Shown piece by piece: positions 41,560-50,483 of a stretch of DNA of 64,000 nt. Numbering within the stretch: position 1 is the stretch's first letter; the number at the start of each line of letters is the position of its first letter. The notes beneath the pieces are model-generated. The model was not told where the DNA came from. It saw nothing but the letters and a program-made list of their open reading frames with translations, and made no database searches. Source of the DNA: Treponema sp. (GTDB lineage: Bacteria; Spirochaetota; Spirochaetia; Treponematales; Treponemataceae); assembly GCA_017464425.1 (NCBI GenBank), contig JAFUDX010000025.1, forward strand, positions 1-64,000, read 5' to 3'. Both the position numbers and the translations under genes were made by a program.

Positions 41560-41588
41560 ATAATAGTACAAAACGCCCTGAATGTCAA
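41560..41588 (-). promoter_or_regulatory. Strong promoter of loaP and the polysaccharide region
   Basis: On the minus strand: TTGACA, 17-nt spacer, TATTAT. Its transcript carries a CGAGT/ACTCG hairpin (41524-41540) about 20 nt before the loaP start. Confidence 0.85.
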
Positions 41589-41654
41589 AGTTATGAAATC
41601 AAACCTACACGAGCCACGCGCCCCCGTCGCCTGTCTGACACTGGAAGAATCCAC

Positions 41655-41696
41655 GGAAAAGCTGCGCTTTTCCTGACGAGTTTCTTACGAAACTCG
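41655..41696. repeat. Two perfect palindromes at the 3' end of galK
   Basis: GGAAAAGC-TGC-GCTTTTCC (41655-41673) and CGAGTTTC-TTAC-GAAACTCG (41677-41696). The second covers the galK stop codon and its last codons. No T-run follows on either strand, so they may be repeat elements or transcript-end stabilisers rather than intrinsic terminators. Confidence 0.6.
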
Positions 41697-42878
41697 CGCG
41701 ACGCCATCTCCACTTTGGCATGCAAAAAAGCCGGCAGCATAGCCTACCTTTTTCGTATACTCTTTCTGCACAGCCTCGATGAACGAGTCAACTTTGTCGT
41801 TCCGCACGAGCGCAATCGCACATCCGCCGAATCCCGCACCCGTCATTCTTGCACCCAAGCAGCCGTCCTGCTTTTGAGACGTTTCTGCAAGCGTATCAAG
41901 TTCGATTCCCGTGACTTCATAGTCTTCTTTGAGCGATTTATGAGAAGCGTTCAAAAGCGAGCCGAGTTTTACTAAATCGCCCGCTTTGAGCGCAGAAACG
42001 GCATCCAACACGCGCTGATTCTCATACACGCAGTGCTTCGCCCGCTTCTGTAAGATTTCATCGCTCACAAAAGCTTTGACTTCTTCCCATTTTGCAGGTG
42101 TGAGTTCGCAGAGCGCATTTATCTTCACGCCGTTTTCCTGCAAAATCTTCAGCGCGCTTTCGCATTGGCTTCGGCGTTCGTTGTATTTTGAGTCGGAAAG
42201 TTTCCGCACCTTGTTCGTGTTCATGACGACGAAACGATAGTCGCCCAAATCAAGCGGCGCGTATTCGTATTCAAGCGTGGCACAGTCAAGCATTTCGGCG
42301 GTGTTTTTCTTTCCCGTCGCGATGATGAATTGGTCCATAATTCCGCAATTCACGCCCATAAAATTGTGCTCACTCATCTGTCCGAGTTTTGCAATTTCCA
42401 CACGGTCGATGTTCAAGTTAAACGTGTCGCTCACTGCGTAGGCAAAGCCACATTCAAGCGCGGAAGACGAAGAAATGCCGCCACCCGCAGGCACATTGCT
42501 CACCATAAGGATTTCAAAGCCTGAGTCGAGTTTGTAGCCCTTCGCTTTAAGCTGGCTTAAAATGCCGTTCAAGTAGTTCGCGTAGTCATTTTTTTTGTCA
42601 TAGGCAAAATCATCGCTGATGTCGAATTCGTATGTTCCAGGAAAACGCACATCGTTGTAGATGATTTTCGTGTCCGAACGCTTTCGGATTGCGACATAGA
42701 GATAGCGGTCAATCGCCGCAGGGAACACCTTTCCGCCGTTGTAGTCGATATGCTCACCGATAATGTTGATTCGCGCAGGAGACGCATACACGCGCACATC
42801 CCCCGCCTCTCCGCCGTACATGTTCACAAACGCCGGAACCAACTCCCGCACATCATATTCCTTTTCTGTTAAAGCCAT
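41685..42878 (-). CDS. galK: Galactokinase
   Basis: Phosphorylates alpha-D-galactose at C1 with ATP (Leloir pathway). 397 aa GHMP kinase. Signature ARINIIGEHIDYNGGKVFPAA at about 34-54, ATP loop SNVPAGGGISSSSALE near 132, catalytic-site NCGIMDQF near 184, and C-terminal ARMTGAGFGGCAIAL. AAGGAG lies 8 nt before ATG. galM is the next gene upstream on the same strand, separated by a 176-nt repeat-containing gap. No galT or galE is evident nearby, though an epimerase lies in the polysaccharide region. Confidence 0.96.
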   Translation of the reverse strand: MALTEKEYDVRELVPAFVNMYGGEAGDVRVYASPARINIIGEHIDYNGGKVFPAAIDRYLYVAIRKRSDTKIIYNDVRFPGTYEFDISDDFAYDKKNDYANYLNGILSQLKAKGYKLDSGFEILMVSNVPAGGGISSSSALECGFAYAVSDTFNLNIDRVEIAKLGQMSEHNFMGVNCGIMDQFIIATGKKNTAEMLDCATLEYEYAPLDLGDYRFVVMNTNKVRKLSDSKYNERRSQCESALKILQENGVKINALCELTPAKWEEVKAFVSDEILQKRAKHCVYENQRVLDAVSALKAGDLVKLGSLLNASHKSLKEDYEVTGIELDTLAETSQKQDGCLGARMTGAGFGGCAIALVRNDKVDSFIEAVQKEYTKKVGYAAGFFACQSGDGVARVS

Positions 42879-42895
42879 AATGAACTCCTTTTAAA

Positions 42896-43054
42896 TTTCT
42901 CACAGATAGGGAGCGTTAAAAAATTGCATAGCAATTTTAGCGACTCTCCGAAGCAACTATGTTGCACAGGACACAGAGTTCACAGAGATACTTTGTCATA
43001 ATTCTTTCTCATTCAAAATACTCTCTGTGCGCTCTTTAGCTCTGTGAGGAATTT
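42896..43054. repeat. Inverted CACAGAG-type intergenic repeat element between galM and galK
   Basis: The left part reads CTCACAGATAGGG... and ...GACACAGAGTTCACAGAGA; the right part reads CTCTGTGCGCTCTTTAGC TCTGTGAGGAATTT. The right end is the inverse of the left-end motif (AATTnCTCACAGAGC...GCACAGAG). A second element with the same ends lies at 60981-61107, and relatives of the motif are at 11.0 kb. No gene is present in the gap. Confidence 0.65.
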
Positions 43055-44122
43055 CTAATTTTCCGTTTTCAGTTTAAGCACCGTTTTGTGCCAGTATTCT
43101 TCTCCTGGTCGCAGGATGCAAGTCGGGAATTTTGGCACATTCACCGCGTTTGGGAATCGCTCGGTTTCAAAGCATACTCCGTCGTGCCGATTGTGTGTAA
43201 CTCCACCTTTTCCTTTTACACCAGCGAGGAAATTTCCCGTGTAAATGTGGCAGCCACGCTGATTCGTGAAGATTTCCATTGAAATTCCCGATTTTTCAGA
43301 GCGGATTTTCCCGAATCTAACGAGTTTTTTTTCATCAGTTGTCCGTGTCAAAAAGCAGTGGTCGTAGCCGAACGGGTCATTTCCGCCTGTTAAAGAACGA
43401 TTCGCACCATCTGCCGTGTCCGTGATGAGATTTTTGATGTCGCTCCCGATTGTTTTTTCCGTTCTGAAATCAAAGCTTGTTCCCGAAACGGAAACGACAT
43501 CGCCCGTCGGGGTCAAATCTGCGTTTGCCTGTAAGAATTCGTCCGAATCAAGCTGCAAATGGTGATTCAAAATCGTTCCGCTTCCGTCAAGATTGAAATA
43601 CGCGTGGTTCGTGAGATTTATGGGCGTGGCTTTGTCCGTTTTCGCCGTGTATTCAAGAACCAATTCGTTTTTACCCGTGAGTTTGTACACGACGGCAATT
43701 TCAAGATTTCCGCTCATCCCTTGCTCGCCGTCCGCACTCGTCCGAGTAAAGCGCACGCCCTCGCCCTCTGAATCAGAAAACGACTCGCCCTGCCAGAGCA
43801 TTTTTTCGTAGCGTGTAAAGCCTCCGTGCAAGCAGTTTTTGCCATCGTTTTTGTCAAGTTCGTATGTTTTTCCGTCAAGCGTGAATCTCGCGCCCACGAT
43901 TCTGTTTGCAAAACGCCCGACAATCGCATTGTGCGAGCAATTACCAACCTTCCATTCATCGACCGAATCAAATCCGAGCAAAATGTCAGTCGCATTTCCG
44001 TTTTTGTCAGGCACAAAAAAATTCGTAATCGTGCAGCCGTAGTTCATCGTGGAAAACGAAATTTTTCCGTTCGAGATTGTGTAAAGAGTGATTTCATCAT
44101 CAAGCTGCTTCGCTTCTGTCAT
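43055..44122 (-). CDS. galM: Aldose 1-epimerase (mutarotase)
   Basis: Interconverts alpha and beta anomers of galactose/glucose, feeding galK. 355 aa. NYGCTITNFFVPDKNG at the start, NAIVGRFANRIVGARF (N-R-I), LHGGFTRYEKMLW with catalytic His near 105, TNHAYFNL with the second His, and the C-terminal GVCFETERFPNAVNVPKFP with the catalytic Glu. The start at 44122 is chosen because the family fold begins there; the frame is open 34 codons further but without similarity. TTGACA-17-CACAAT ends 6 nt before this ATG and no Shine-Dalgarno is present, so the mRNA may be leaderless. Confidence 0.92.
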   Translation of the reverse strand: MTEAKQLDDEITLYTISNGKISFSTMNYGCTITNFFVPDKNGNATDILLGFDSVDEWKVGNCSHNAIVGRFANRIVGARFTLDGKTYELDKNDGKNCLHGGFTRYEKMLWQGESFSDSEGEGVRFTRTSADGEQGMSGNLEIAVVYKLTGKNELVLEYTAKTDKATPINLTNHAYFNLDGSGTILNHHLQLDSDEFLQANADLTPTGDVVSVSGTSFDFRTEKTIGSDIKNLITDTADGANRSLTGGNDPFGYDHCFLTRTTDEKKLVRFGKIRSEKSGISMEIFTNQRGCHIYTGNFLAGVKGKGGVTHNRHDGVCFETERFPNAVNVPKFPTCILRPGEEYWHKTVLKLKTEN

Positions 44123-44128
44123 ATAAGT

Positions 44129-44157
44129 ATTGTGCAACCGATTGCGCAAATTGTCAA
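44129..44157 (-). promoter_or_regulatory. galM promoter placed 6 nt before the start codon
   Basis: On the minus strand: TTGACA, 17-nt spacer, CACAAT. The expected transcription start coincides with the galM ATG. Confidence 0.5.
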
Positions 44158-44212
44158 GAGATAAAAAATCGCCCCGCACAGCATTTCTTGCACTTCGGCA
44201 AGTCAAAAGAAA

Positions 44213-44241
44213 ATGACAAATCAAAAATTGTATGATATAAT
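44213..44241 (+). promoter_or_regulatory. Promoter of the 528-aa AAA/nuclease gene, leaderless arrangement
   Basis: ATGACA, 17-nt spacer, TATAAT, then 6 nt and ATG. The -35 region and first spacer bases (ATGACAAATC) are identical to the promoter at 47646. Confidence 0.7.
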
Positions 44242-44247
44242 TTTTGT

Positions 44248-45834
44248 ATGGAAAAGCGACGGAAATTGCCGCTAGGCATTCAGGATTTTGCAGATTTGCG
44301 CGAAAATGGCTATCTGTATGTCGATAAAACTGAATTCATTTACAATCTCGTTTCTAATGGAAAGCCGTTTTTTCTGAGCCGCCCGCGCCGATTCGGAAAA
44401 AGCCTGTTGCTTTCCACAATTGAGGCATATTTTCTCGGCAAAAAAGAGCTGTTCACAGGGCTTGCTATTTCCAAAGAAGAAGAAAAATCTGAAAACCCGT
44501 GGCAGGTGTACCCCGTCCTCAAATTTTCGCTTGCGAGCGGGGAATTTACCAAAAAAGACGGACTTCGGGATATACTTCAATACACTCTCAGAAGATTTGA
44601 AGAAAAATACAACCTCGAATCAAAAGATACGCCCCTTCCCATTCGTTTTTCAAATGACTTAGAGCAAGCATACTCAAAAACTGGCAAAAAAGTCGTTGTT
44701 CTCATTGATGAATACGACAATCCGCTTCTTAAAAACATCGGTGTGAGCGAAGGGCAAGGCGAAGAAAACCGTATGCTCTACAAAGCATTTTTCGCCGTTC
44801 TCAAAGATTATGATGCCTACCTGCGTTTCGTGTTCTTTACGGGCGTCACCAAATTCAGCAAAGTTTCTATTTTCAGCGACTTGAATCAGCTTACCGACAT
44901 CACGCTCGACAAAAACTTTGACGCGATTTGCGGAATCACGCAGGCAGAGCTGGAGGCAAATTTTGACCCCGAAATCGAGGCAATGGCGCAAGAATGGCAG
45001 ATGTCAAAAGAAGAATGTTTGGCAGAACTCAAACGAATGTACGACGGCTACCATTTTTGCGGAAATGGCGAAGGAATATACAATCCGTACAGTTTGCTGA
45101 ATGCATTTTATAAGAAAGATTTTGGCTCATACTGGTTTGAAACTGGAACGCCCTCATTTCTCATCAAAAAACTAGAAGAAATGAATTACGACATCAGAAA
45201 TTTCGATGGCAATGTAAAACTGCGCGAAAGTGAGATAAAGGATTATCGCCCTGAAAATTCCGACCCCATGCCGCTTTTTTATCAGAGCGGGTATCTCACC
45301 ATCAAGGCATTTAACCATAAGCAACGCTCATACAAACTCGGTTTTCCGAACGCGGAAGTTAAATACGGCTTTTTGGAGGCATTTGCCCCCACCTACCTTC
45401 ATGTCGCCGACAAGCCCACCCCGTTCAATGTTGACATTCTCGATGACGCTGTTGAAGAAGGCGACGCCGACGGAATACGCAAGTGGTACACCGCCCTTTT
45501 TGCGCTTTTGCCCTACCCTGCGGGCAAAGATGCTCAGGCAGTCACCGAGCAGAATTTTCAGAATGTGATTTACATTTCGCTCCTCATTTTAGGAAAATAT
45601 GTCCGCACCGAAGTCCATTCGGCAAACGGCAGGGCGGATTGTATCATTGAAACAGATGATTTTGTGTACATACTTGAATTCAAGCGCGACGGCTCGGCAG
45701 AAGATGCCTTACAGCAGATTGACGAGCAAGGCTATGCGCTTCCCTATACAGCAGACAAACGGAAATTTTTTAAAATCGGCGTGAATTTTGACTCAACAGA
45801 ACGGAATATCACCGAGTGGCTCGTCGCTGAGTAA
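44248..45834 (+). CDS. AAA-ATPase-like protein with C-terminal PD-(D/E)XK nuclease domain
   Basis: 528 aa of the AAA-ATPase_like plus PDDEXK_9 (DUF1703) type, common in multicopy in Treponema and Bacteroidetes. KLPLGIQDFADLRENGYLYVDKTEFIYNL at the start, Walker-A-like RPRRFGKS at 45-52, Walker B VVVLIDEYDNPLL near 155, and the nuclease-like end GRADCIIETDDFVYILEFK near 455-475 (D...E-F-K). Role unknown; proposed elsewhere to be regulatory or selfish/defence-like. ATG lies 6 nt after TATAAT without a Shine-Dalgarno. The last 42 nt overlap the 3' end of the convergent lipoprotein pseudogene. Confidence 0.85.
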   Translation: MEKRRKLPLGIQDFADLRENGYLYVDKTEFIYNLVSNGKPFFLSRPRRFGKSLLLSTIEAYFLGKKELFTGLAISKEEEKSENPWQVYPVLKFSLASGEFTKKDGLRDILQYTLRRFEEKYNLESKDTPLPIRFSNDLEQAYSKTGKKVVVLIDEYDNPLLKNIGVSEGQGEENRMLYKAFFAVLKDYDAYLRFVFFTGVTKFSKVSIFSDLNQLTDITLDKNFDAICGITQAELEANFDPEIEAMAQEWQMSKEECLAELKRMYDGYHFCGNGEGIYNPYSLLNAFYKKDFGSYWFETGTPSFLIKKLEEMNYDIRNFDGNVKLRESEIKDYRPENSDPMPLFYQSGYLTIKAFNHKQRSYKLGFPNAEVKYGFLEAFAPTYLHVADKPTPFNVDILDDAVEEGDADGIRKWYTALFALLPYPAGKDAQAVTEQNFQNVIYISLLILGKYVRTEVHSANGRADCIIETDDFVYILEFKRDGSAEDALQQIDEQGYALPYTADKRKFFKIGVNFDSTERNITEWLVAE

Positions 45835-47544
45835 AAATAACCGCACTTCGTCTTTAAAAACAAAATCGTCAAGGATTCTCACAGATAAAATCACCCCGCA
45901 AGGCATTTCTTGCAGGGCGATTGTCACATTGACCGTAGTGGAGAGGTCTGTTATGTATCCATTTACATTTTTTACATCATCAGAAATAGAAATGAAATCT
46001 TTGAAAGGCAATTCTGCATTTTCAAGAACTTCTTTCAAAGTTTTATCAGTAGAAACAGCTGATTCCGAACCATTTTCAGTTTTCTTTACTCTTACGACAG
46101 TATCAAGCCAGTTTCCATTTTCCGTTAAATCAGCAGACAGGATTTTGTATTTGAGTGCCGTTGCATTCGTTCCTTTTACTTCAGCCTGAATCCACGGAGT
46201 TTTTGTGTCATAGTTATCTGAATCTTTTCCAAATTGAATATCAACCTGACTTTGGAAATTGCTTGAGTTAAAGTCCCCGTTAAGCGGGTCGCCTTTTGCA
46301 TAGGCATTGATTCTTCGTTTTACTTTATTAGTACCATTTACATAATCGTCTGTATGCTGGAAAGTGTAGAACTGCCTTCCGTTGTAAGCGAGATTGTAGC
46401 GGTATCCGTCTTCATCAAATGTATAAACATATGAATTCCATTCTTTTTCACTTCCGCTGACAGTGACCTTCTGATAATCTTTTGAAATGTCAGTCTGTTC
46501 AAGATTTGCTTTTGTAAGCGCGACCTCACCGTTCTTGTCATATCCGTAGCGTTTTGAAATCAAGGTTTTGCTCGTCAAATTAGATGGATATGTAACAACT
46601 TTGAATTTGCTCGGCTCGTAATAAGTTCGCAAATCACTTTCAGAAATTGCATTGAAAGCCGTGTTCTTATCAGTACTAGTTCCATCTTTCTCGCTGTATT
46701 TAGAATCTGTATAGCCTTCAATACCGCGTTCATTTAAATTTTCGATAAGGTATCTTGAAACAAAAAACTGCTGGAATTCAGCGATTTTTTTCTTGTCGGC
46801 ATCAAGAATCGGGAATTTGTCGGAAAACTCAACGGTTCAGTTTGCGCTTGTGGCATTGCTGTCCTTTTCTTTCTGAGCAGGATTCCACACCTGAATATAC
46901 TTCGTGATTCCCACTTCTGCCAAGAATTTTCTGACATACACATTGCTTGCGAATTTTTCGATTGCCATATCAGTTTCTTCGTCGCCCGTGTCAACGAGAC
47001 CTGTAACATCTTCGCTTTCTGCAGATTCAGTTTCTACCGCCGCTCGGCTCGCGTTTTTTGTAGAAGAAAGCTGATTTGAAATGACATAGTATTTTGTGCC
47101 GTCAATCGTGATTTCTGAACCAACGGCATTTTCTGAGTCTTTGTAGACTGTGACTTCATTATTTTTGATTGAAATGCTTGCCACTGAAATCGGGCTGTTT
47201 TCGATTCCTTCTTTTACGGCAAGTGCCTTGATTACCGTGTCTTCTGTGACAGGAATTGCCTCGCTGTATGTGGCACTTCCCGAAGTCGGTACGGCTCCAG
47301 TCGTAGTGTAGTGAATTACAGCACCCGCAGTTGCTGTGGCGAGCGTGACGGTTTTGCCTGTTCCCGCCGTATCGTCTGCAACAGTGAATGTAACTGCCGC
47401 TGCGTATGTCTTATCGACTTTGACTTCTTTTTCAACCTCTTTTTCGACTATTTTTTCTTCCGTGTCACCAGAACAAGAAGCAAAAATACCGCCGAAAGCC
47501 AATGCTGCACTTGCCAGCAAAGCAACTGTTTTGATTTTTTTCAT
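45793..47544 (-). pseudogene. Chitobiase-domain lipoprotein gene split by one in-frame TGA
   Basis: From 47544 (GGAGG 7 nt upstream) the frame gives a signal peptide with lipobox FAS-C24, an acidic/lysine linker (KIVEKEVEKEVKVD), a chitobiase-C-like domain (IHYTTTGAVPTSGSATYSEAI...IKALAV), and stops at TGA 46837-46839 after 235 codons. The same frame then continues without another stop for 346 codons (TVEFSDKFPILDADKKK ... LLSDEPLGDIPFC). Either a single nonsense mutation has split a 582-residue lipoprotein, or the TGA is read through. The upstream product alone would still be a secreted lipoprotein. The downstream part has no recognised domain. Confidence 0.7.
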
Positions 47545-47645
47545 TGAATCCTCCAAGATTTTTGAAAATTTGATTTTCATTCTAAGAGATTTCTCATTTT
47601 TCAGATATAGAGAAAAACTATACAAAATCTATCACCTCACTCGAA

Positions 47646-47674
47646 ATGACAAATCGCAAAAAATGTGATATACT
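47646..47674 (+). promoter_or_regulatory. Promoter of the 523-aa AAA/nuclease gene, leaderless arrangement
   Basis: ATGACA, 17-nt spacer, TATACT, then 6 nt and ATG. It has the same ATGACAAATC start and TGATATA-type -10 as the promoter at 44213. Confidence 0.7.
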
Positions 47675-47680
47675 TCTACT

Positions 47681-49252
47681 ATGAAGCGTTTCAACACGAC
47701 CGGCACATGCTACGAATACAAGCACTATATGGTGAACATTGACGAGCGCGTGCAGCAAATCAAAAAGATGGTTGACCAGGGCGACTATTTTTGCATAAAC
47801 CGCGGCCGCCAGTACGGAAAGACCACCACATTGCGTTTTCTCAAAAAGGCTCTCGATTCGGAATATACGGTGTTTTCGATTAGTTTTGAGGGTGGCTCAG
47901 ACGAAGATTTTTCTTCACTGAGAAAAGTTACCCAAAAAATGTTTGCGGCTTTTAGCAGGGCTGTAAAATACCAAAAAGTCGAGAACATTTCGAAAAGTGT
48001 CTTGGATTTCTTAAACAAAGATATTGTGCTGGCTGAAGAAACTGAAAAACTTTCAGATACAATCTCAGATTTTTGCCAATTAAATGACAGACCAATCGTT
48101 GTCATAATCGATGAAGTTGACCAGGCAGGAAATTATGACTCGTTCATCAAATTCTTGGGGCTTTTGCGTGACAAATTCTTGAACCGAGAGGAAGAACCCA
48201 CTTTTCACTCTGTGATTCTTGCGGGCGTGTACGATGTGAAGAACTTGAAGCTCAAAATCCGCCCTGAAGGTCAGCATCAGTACAATTCGCCGTGGAACAT
48301 CGCTTCCCAGTTTGATGTGAGCATGGAGCTTTCTGAAAGCGGAATCAAAGGAATGCTTGAAGAATACGAAGGCGACCACCACACAGGAATGGACACGGCG
48401 CACATCGCAAAACTGATTTCTGATTACACATCGGGCTATCCGTTTTTGGTGAGCCGCCTCTGTCAGATTATCGACGAAAAATTGAATAAGAACTGGACGG
48501 AAGCGGGATTTTTGGAAGCGGTAAAATCGATTTTAAAAGAGAACAACACGCTTTTTGACGACATGCGGAAAAAACTCGACGATTTTCCGCCAATGCGAAC
48601 TGTCATCACGGCAACGCTTTTTACAGGCGAACCGATTTCTTTCAATACTTATGACAGAGCCATTGATGTGGCGCGAATGTTCAATTTCATCAAGGACAAC
48701 AACGGAAAAATCGCCGTCTCGAACCGCATTTTTGAGGTGTGGTTCTACAATCTTTTTGAATCAGAAGCCGAAACATCGGGGCTTGCGGAAAACACCGACA
48801 TCATCAGCACCGGCTCAATCGACAAGCCTCTTTTCATAAAAAACGGTCACCTTGATATGAAGGTCGTGCTTGAACGATTCTGCGTACATTTTAACGAAAT
48901 CTACGACAAAAACGATGAGAAATTCATCGAAAAACAGGGGCGGAAATTCTTCCTCTTCTTCCTAAAGCCGATTATCAACGGAACGGGCAATTTTTACGTG
49001 GAAGCCGAAACCCGCGACCAACGGCGAATGGACGTGGTTGTGGACTACGCTGGCGAACGATTTGTGATTGAGTTGAAAATCTGGCGCGGAGATTCGTATA
49101 ACGAACAGGGCGAAGAGCAACTTTCTGAATATTTAGACTACTTCGGTCTTGAACGCGGCTACCTCGTCAGTTTCTGCTTTACCAAAGACAAAAAAGTCGG
49201 AGTGCGAGAAGTGAGCGTTGGCAGCCGCACGATTGTAGAAGCGGTGGTGTAA
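47681..49252 (+). CDS. AAA ATPase with C-terminal PD-(D/E)XK-like domain
   Basis: 523 aa. Begins MKRFNTTGTCYEYKHYMVNI; Walker-A-like INRGRQYGKTTTLRFL (41-48 core), Walker B PIVVIIDEVDQAG near 135, then a helical STAND-like region (DYTSGYPFLVSRLCQII) and the nuclease-like end RRMDVVVDYAGERFVIELKIW near 440-460. Family members are annotated only as ATP-binding proteins. Related in layout but not in detail to the 528-aa protein 2 kb upstream. No ribosome site; ATG is 6 nt after the -10 box. Followed by an intrinsic terminator. Confidence 0.83.
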   Translation: MKRFNTTGTCYEYKHYMVNIDERVQQIKKMVDQGDYFCINRGRQYGKTTTLRFLKKALDSEYTVFSISFEGGSDEDFSSLRKVTQKMFAAFSRAVKYQKVENISKSVLDFLNKDIVLAEETEKLSDTISDFCQLNDRPIVVIIDEVDQAGNYDSFIKFLGLLRDKFLNREEEPTFHSVILAGVYDVKNLKLKIRPEGQHQYNSPWNIASQFDVSMELSESGIKGMLEEYEGDHHTGMDTAHIAKLISDYTSGYPFLVSRLCQIIDEKLNKNWTEAGFLEAVKSILKENNTLFDDMRKKLDDFPPMRTVITATLFTGEPISFNTYDRAIDVARMFNFIKDNNGKIAVSNRIFEVWFYNLFESEAETSGLAENTDIISTGSIDKPLFIKNGHLDMKVVLERFCVHFNEIYDKNDEKFIEKQGRKFFLFFLKPIINGTGNFYVEAETRDQRRMDVVVDYAGERFVIELKIWRGDSYNEQGEEQLSEYLDYFGLERGYLVSFCFTKDKKVGVREVSVGSRTIVEAVV

Positions 49253-49312
49253 CGCTACCGAACCGAAGTAAATCGGAAATAGTTCACGACAGGTATAGTG
49301 GAAGGCGTGTAA

Positions 49313-49338
49313 GTAGAGAAAAACTCTACAATTTTTTT
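49313..49338 (+). terminator. Terminator after the 523-aa AAA/nuclease gene
   Basis: A 6-bp stem GTAGAG/CTCTAC with an A-rich loop is followed by AA and about seven to eight T, 60 nt after the stop. Confidence 0.65.
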
Positions 49339-49364
49339 TCGCAAACTGTGCTATACTATTCCCA

Positions 49365-50483
49365 ATGAAAATCTCCCCACGCGTCAGGATTTTTCTCGCT
49401 TTCCTCCTTTTTTCGCTGCCCGTGTTTGCAGGTGAACCTCTCACACAGGGTGCGAATTTCGACGAGAAGATTTTTTCGTATGGGGCAGAATTTTCAAAGC
49501 AATACAACGATTTTCTCTACAAAAAAGATTTTTCGATTCTCCAGAATGCCGTTCAGAATGTCAAAACGCACGCTGATTCCTACACATCTTCCCGCGAATA
49601 CAATAAAATTGCCGAGCAAAGCCGTGATTTCCGCTACCTGTTTGAGCGGATTGATGCCGACATTTCTTGGCTTACCACGAACATGCAGAGCGCAAACACG
49701 GAAGAAGTTCAGTTTTTCGCACACGACCTGCTTCAAACGCTCCTAAAACTGAACAATTACCGCACGCAAATCTTGAATCAGTATCAACAAGAGCGATTTT
49801 CAAAAACGATGCGGAACGGAATGATTGCCGTACTTTTGCTGATATTCGCCATTTTACTGCTTGTGAGTCGGACTGTTCTGCTCAAAAACAAGATTCTTTC
49901 AAAAGAATACGAAAAAAAGCAAAGTGAAGCGTTCGCGCAGGCGGTTTTTCAGGCACAGGAAGATGAGCGCAGTAAACATTCCTCTTGTTCTCAGCGCACA
50001 TTACTCATCGTCGATGACCACGCAATCATCAGAAGCGGGCTTGAGAGTTATCTTTCTTCCCACTCAGACTGGCGCATTTGTGCGACTTGCGCAAATTCAA
50101 AAGAACCACTCGATTTTCTTTCAACATGCCCGCAAAACGCCCTTCCAGAAATCATCATATTTGACATTCAACTTTCAGGAGAAATGAGTTTTGACCTCAT
50201 AAAAACAGTAAGCAACACCTACCCCGCTGTAAAATCAATCGCATTCACGATGTTCGACACGACGGGCTTTATTTTGGCGGCAAAAGAATGTGGCGTTAAA
50301 GGCTATGTCTCAAAAACGCAGAGTGAAACGGAACTCTTGGAAGCCTTAGAAAAAGTGGCAAACGGCTCGCCATTCACAAAGGCAGAAACCGTTTTTCCGT
50401 TCAGTTCAAGTCGAATGTTCATAACATCGCCATATTTGTATGGACACAACTTTATTTTTCCCGTAGGGTTTCTCGCCTCATAA
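49365..50483 (+). pseudogene. Chimera of a sensor-kinase N-terminus and a response-regulator receiver domain
   Basis: 372 aa. Residues 1-22 are a signal peptide, ~23-150 a helical sensor region, ~152-172 a membrane helix, then a linker ending QAQEDERSK, exactly where a HisKA_3-type kinase would continue I-A-R-E-L-H-D. Instead the frame goes straight into a receiver domain (TLLIVDDHAIIRSGLESYL, phospho-Asp in EIIIFDIQL, Lys in GYVSKTQ). The receiver ends near residue 336 and the remaining residues are the antisense of a reverse-oriented gene, so the usual LuxR-type DNA-binding domain is missing. An in-frame deletion fused kinase and regulator genes, and a second junction near 50370 removed the output domain. 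Probably non-functional, but the fusion is in frame. Confidence 0.7.

Noticed and set aside
41655..41696. Intrinsic terminators after galK
   Set aside because: The two palindromes are perfect but no T-run follows on either strand, so they are listed as repeats instead.
46734..47009. Separate 91-codon gene bridging the two halves of the chitobiase-domain lipoprotein
   Set aside because: It is in a different frame from both halves, whereas the halves share one frame interrupted by a single TGA.
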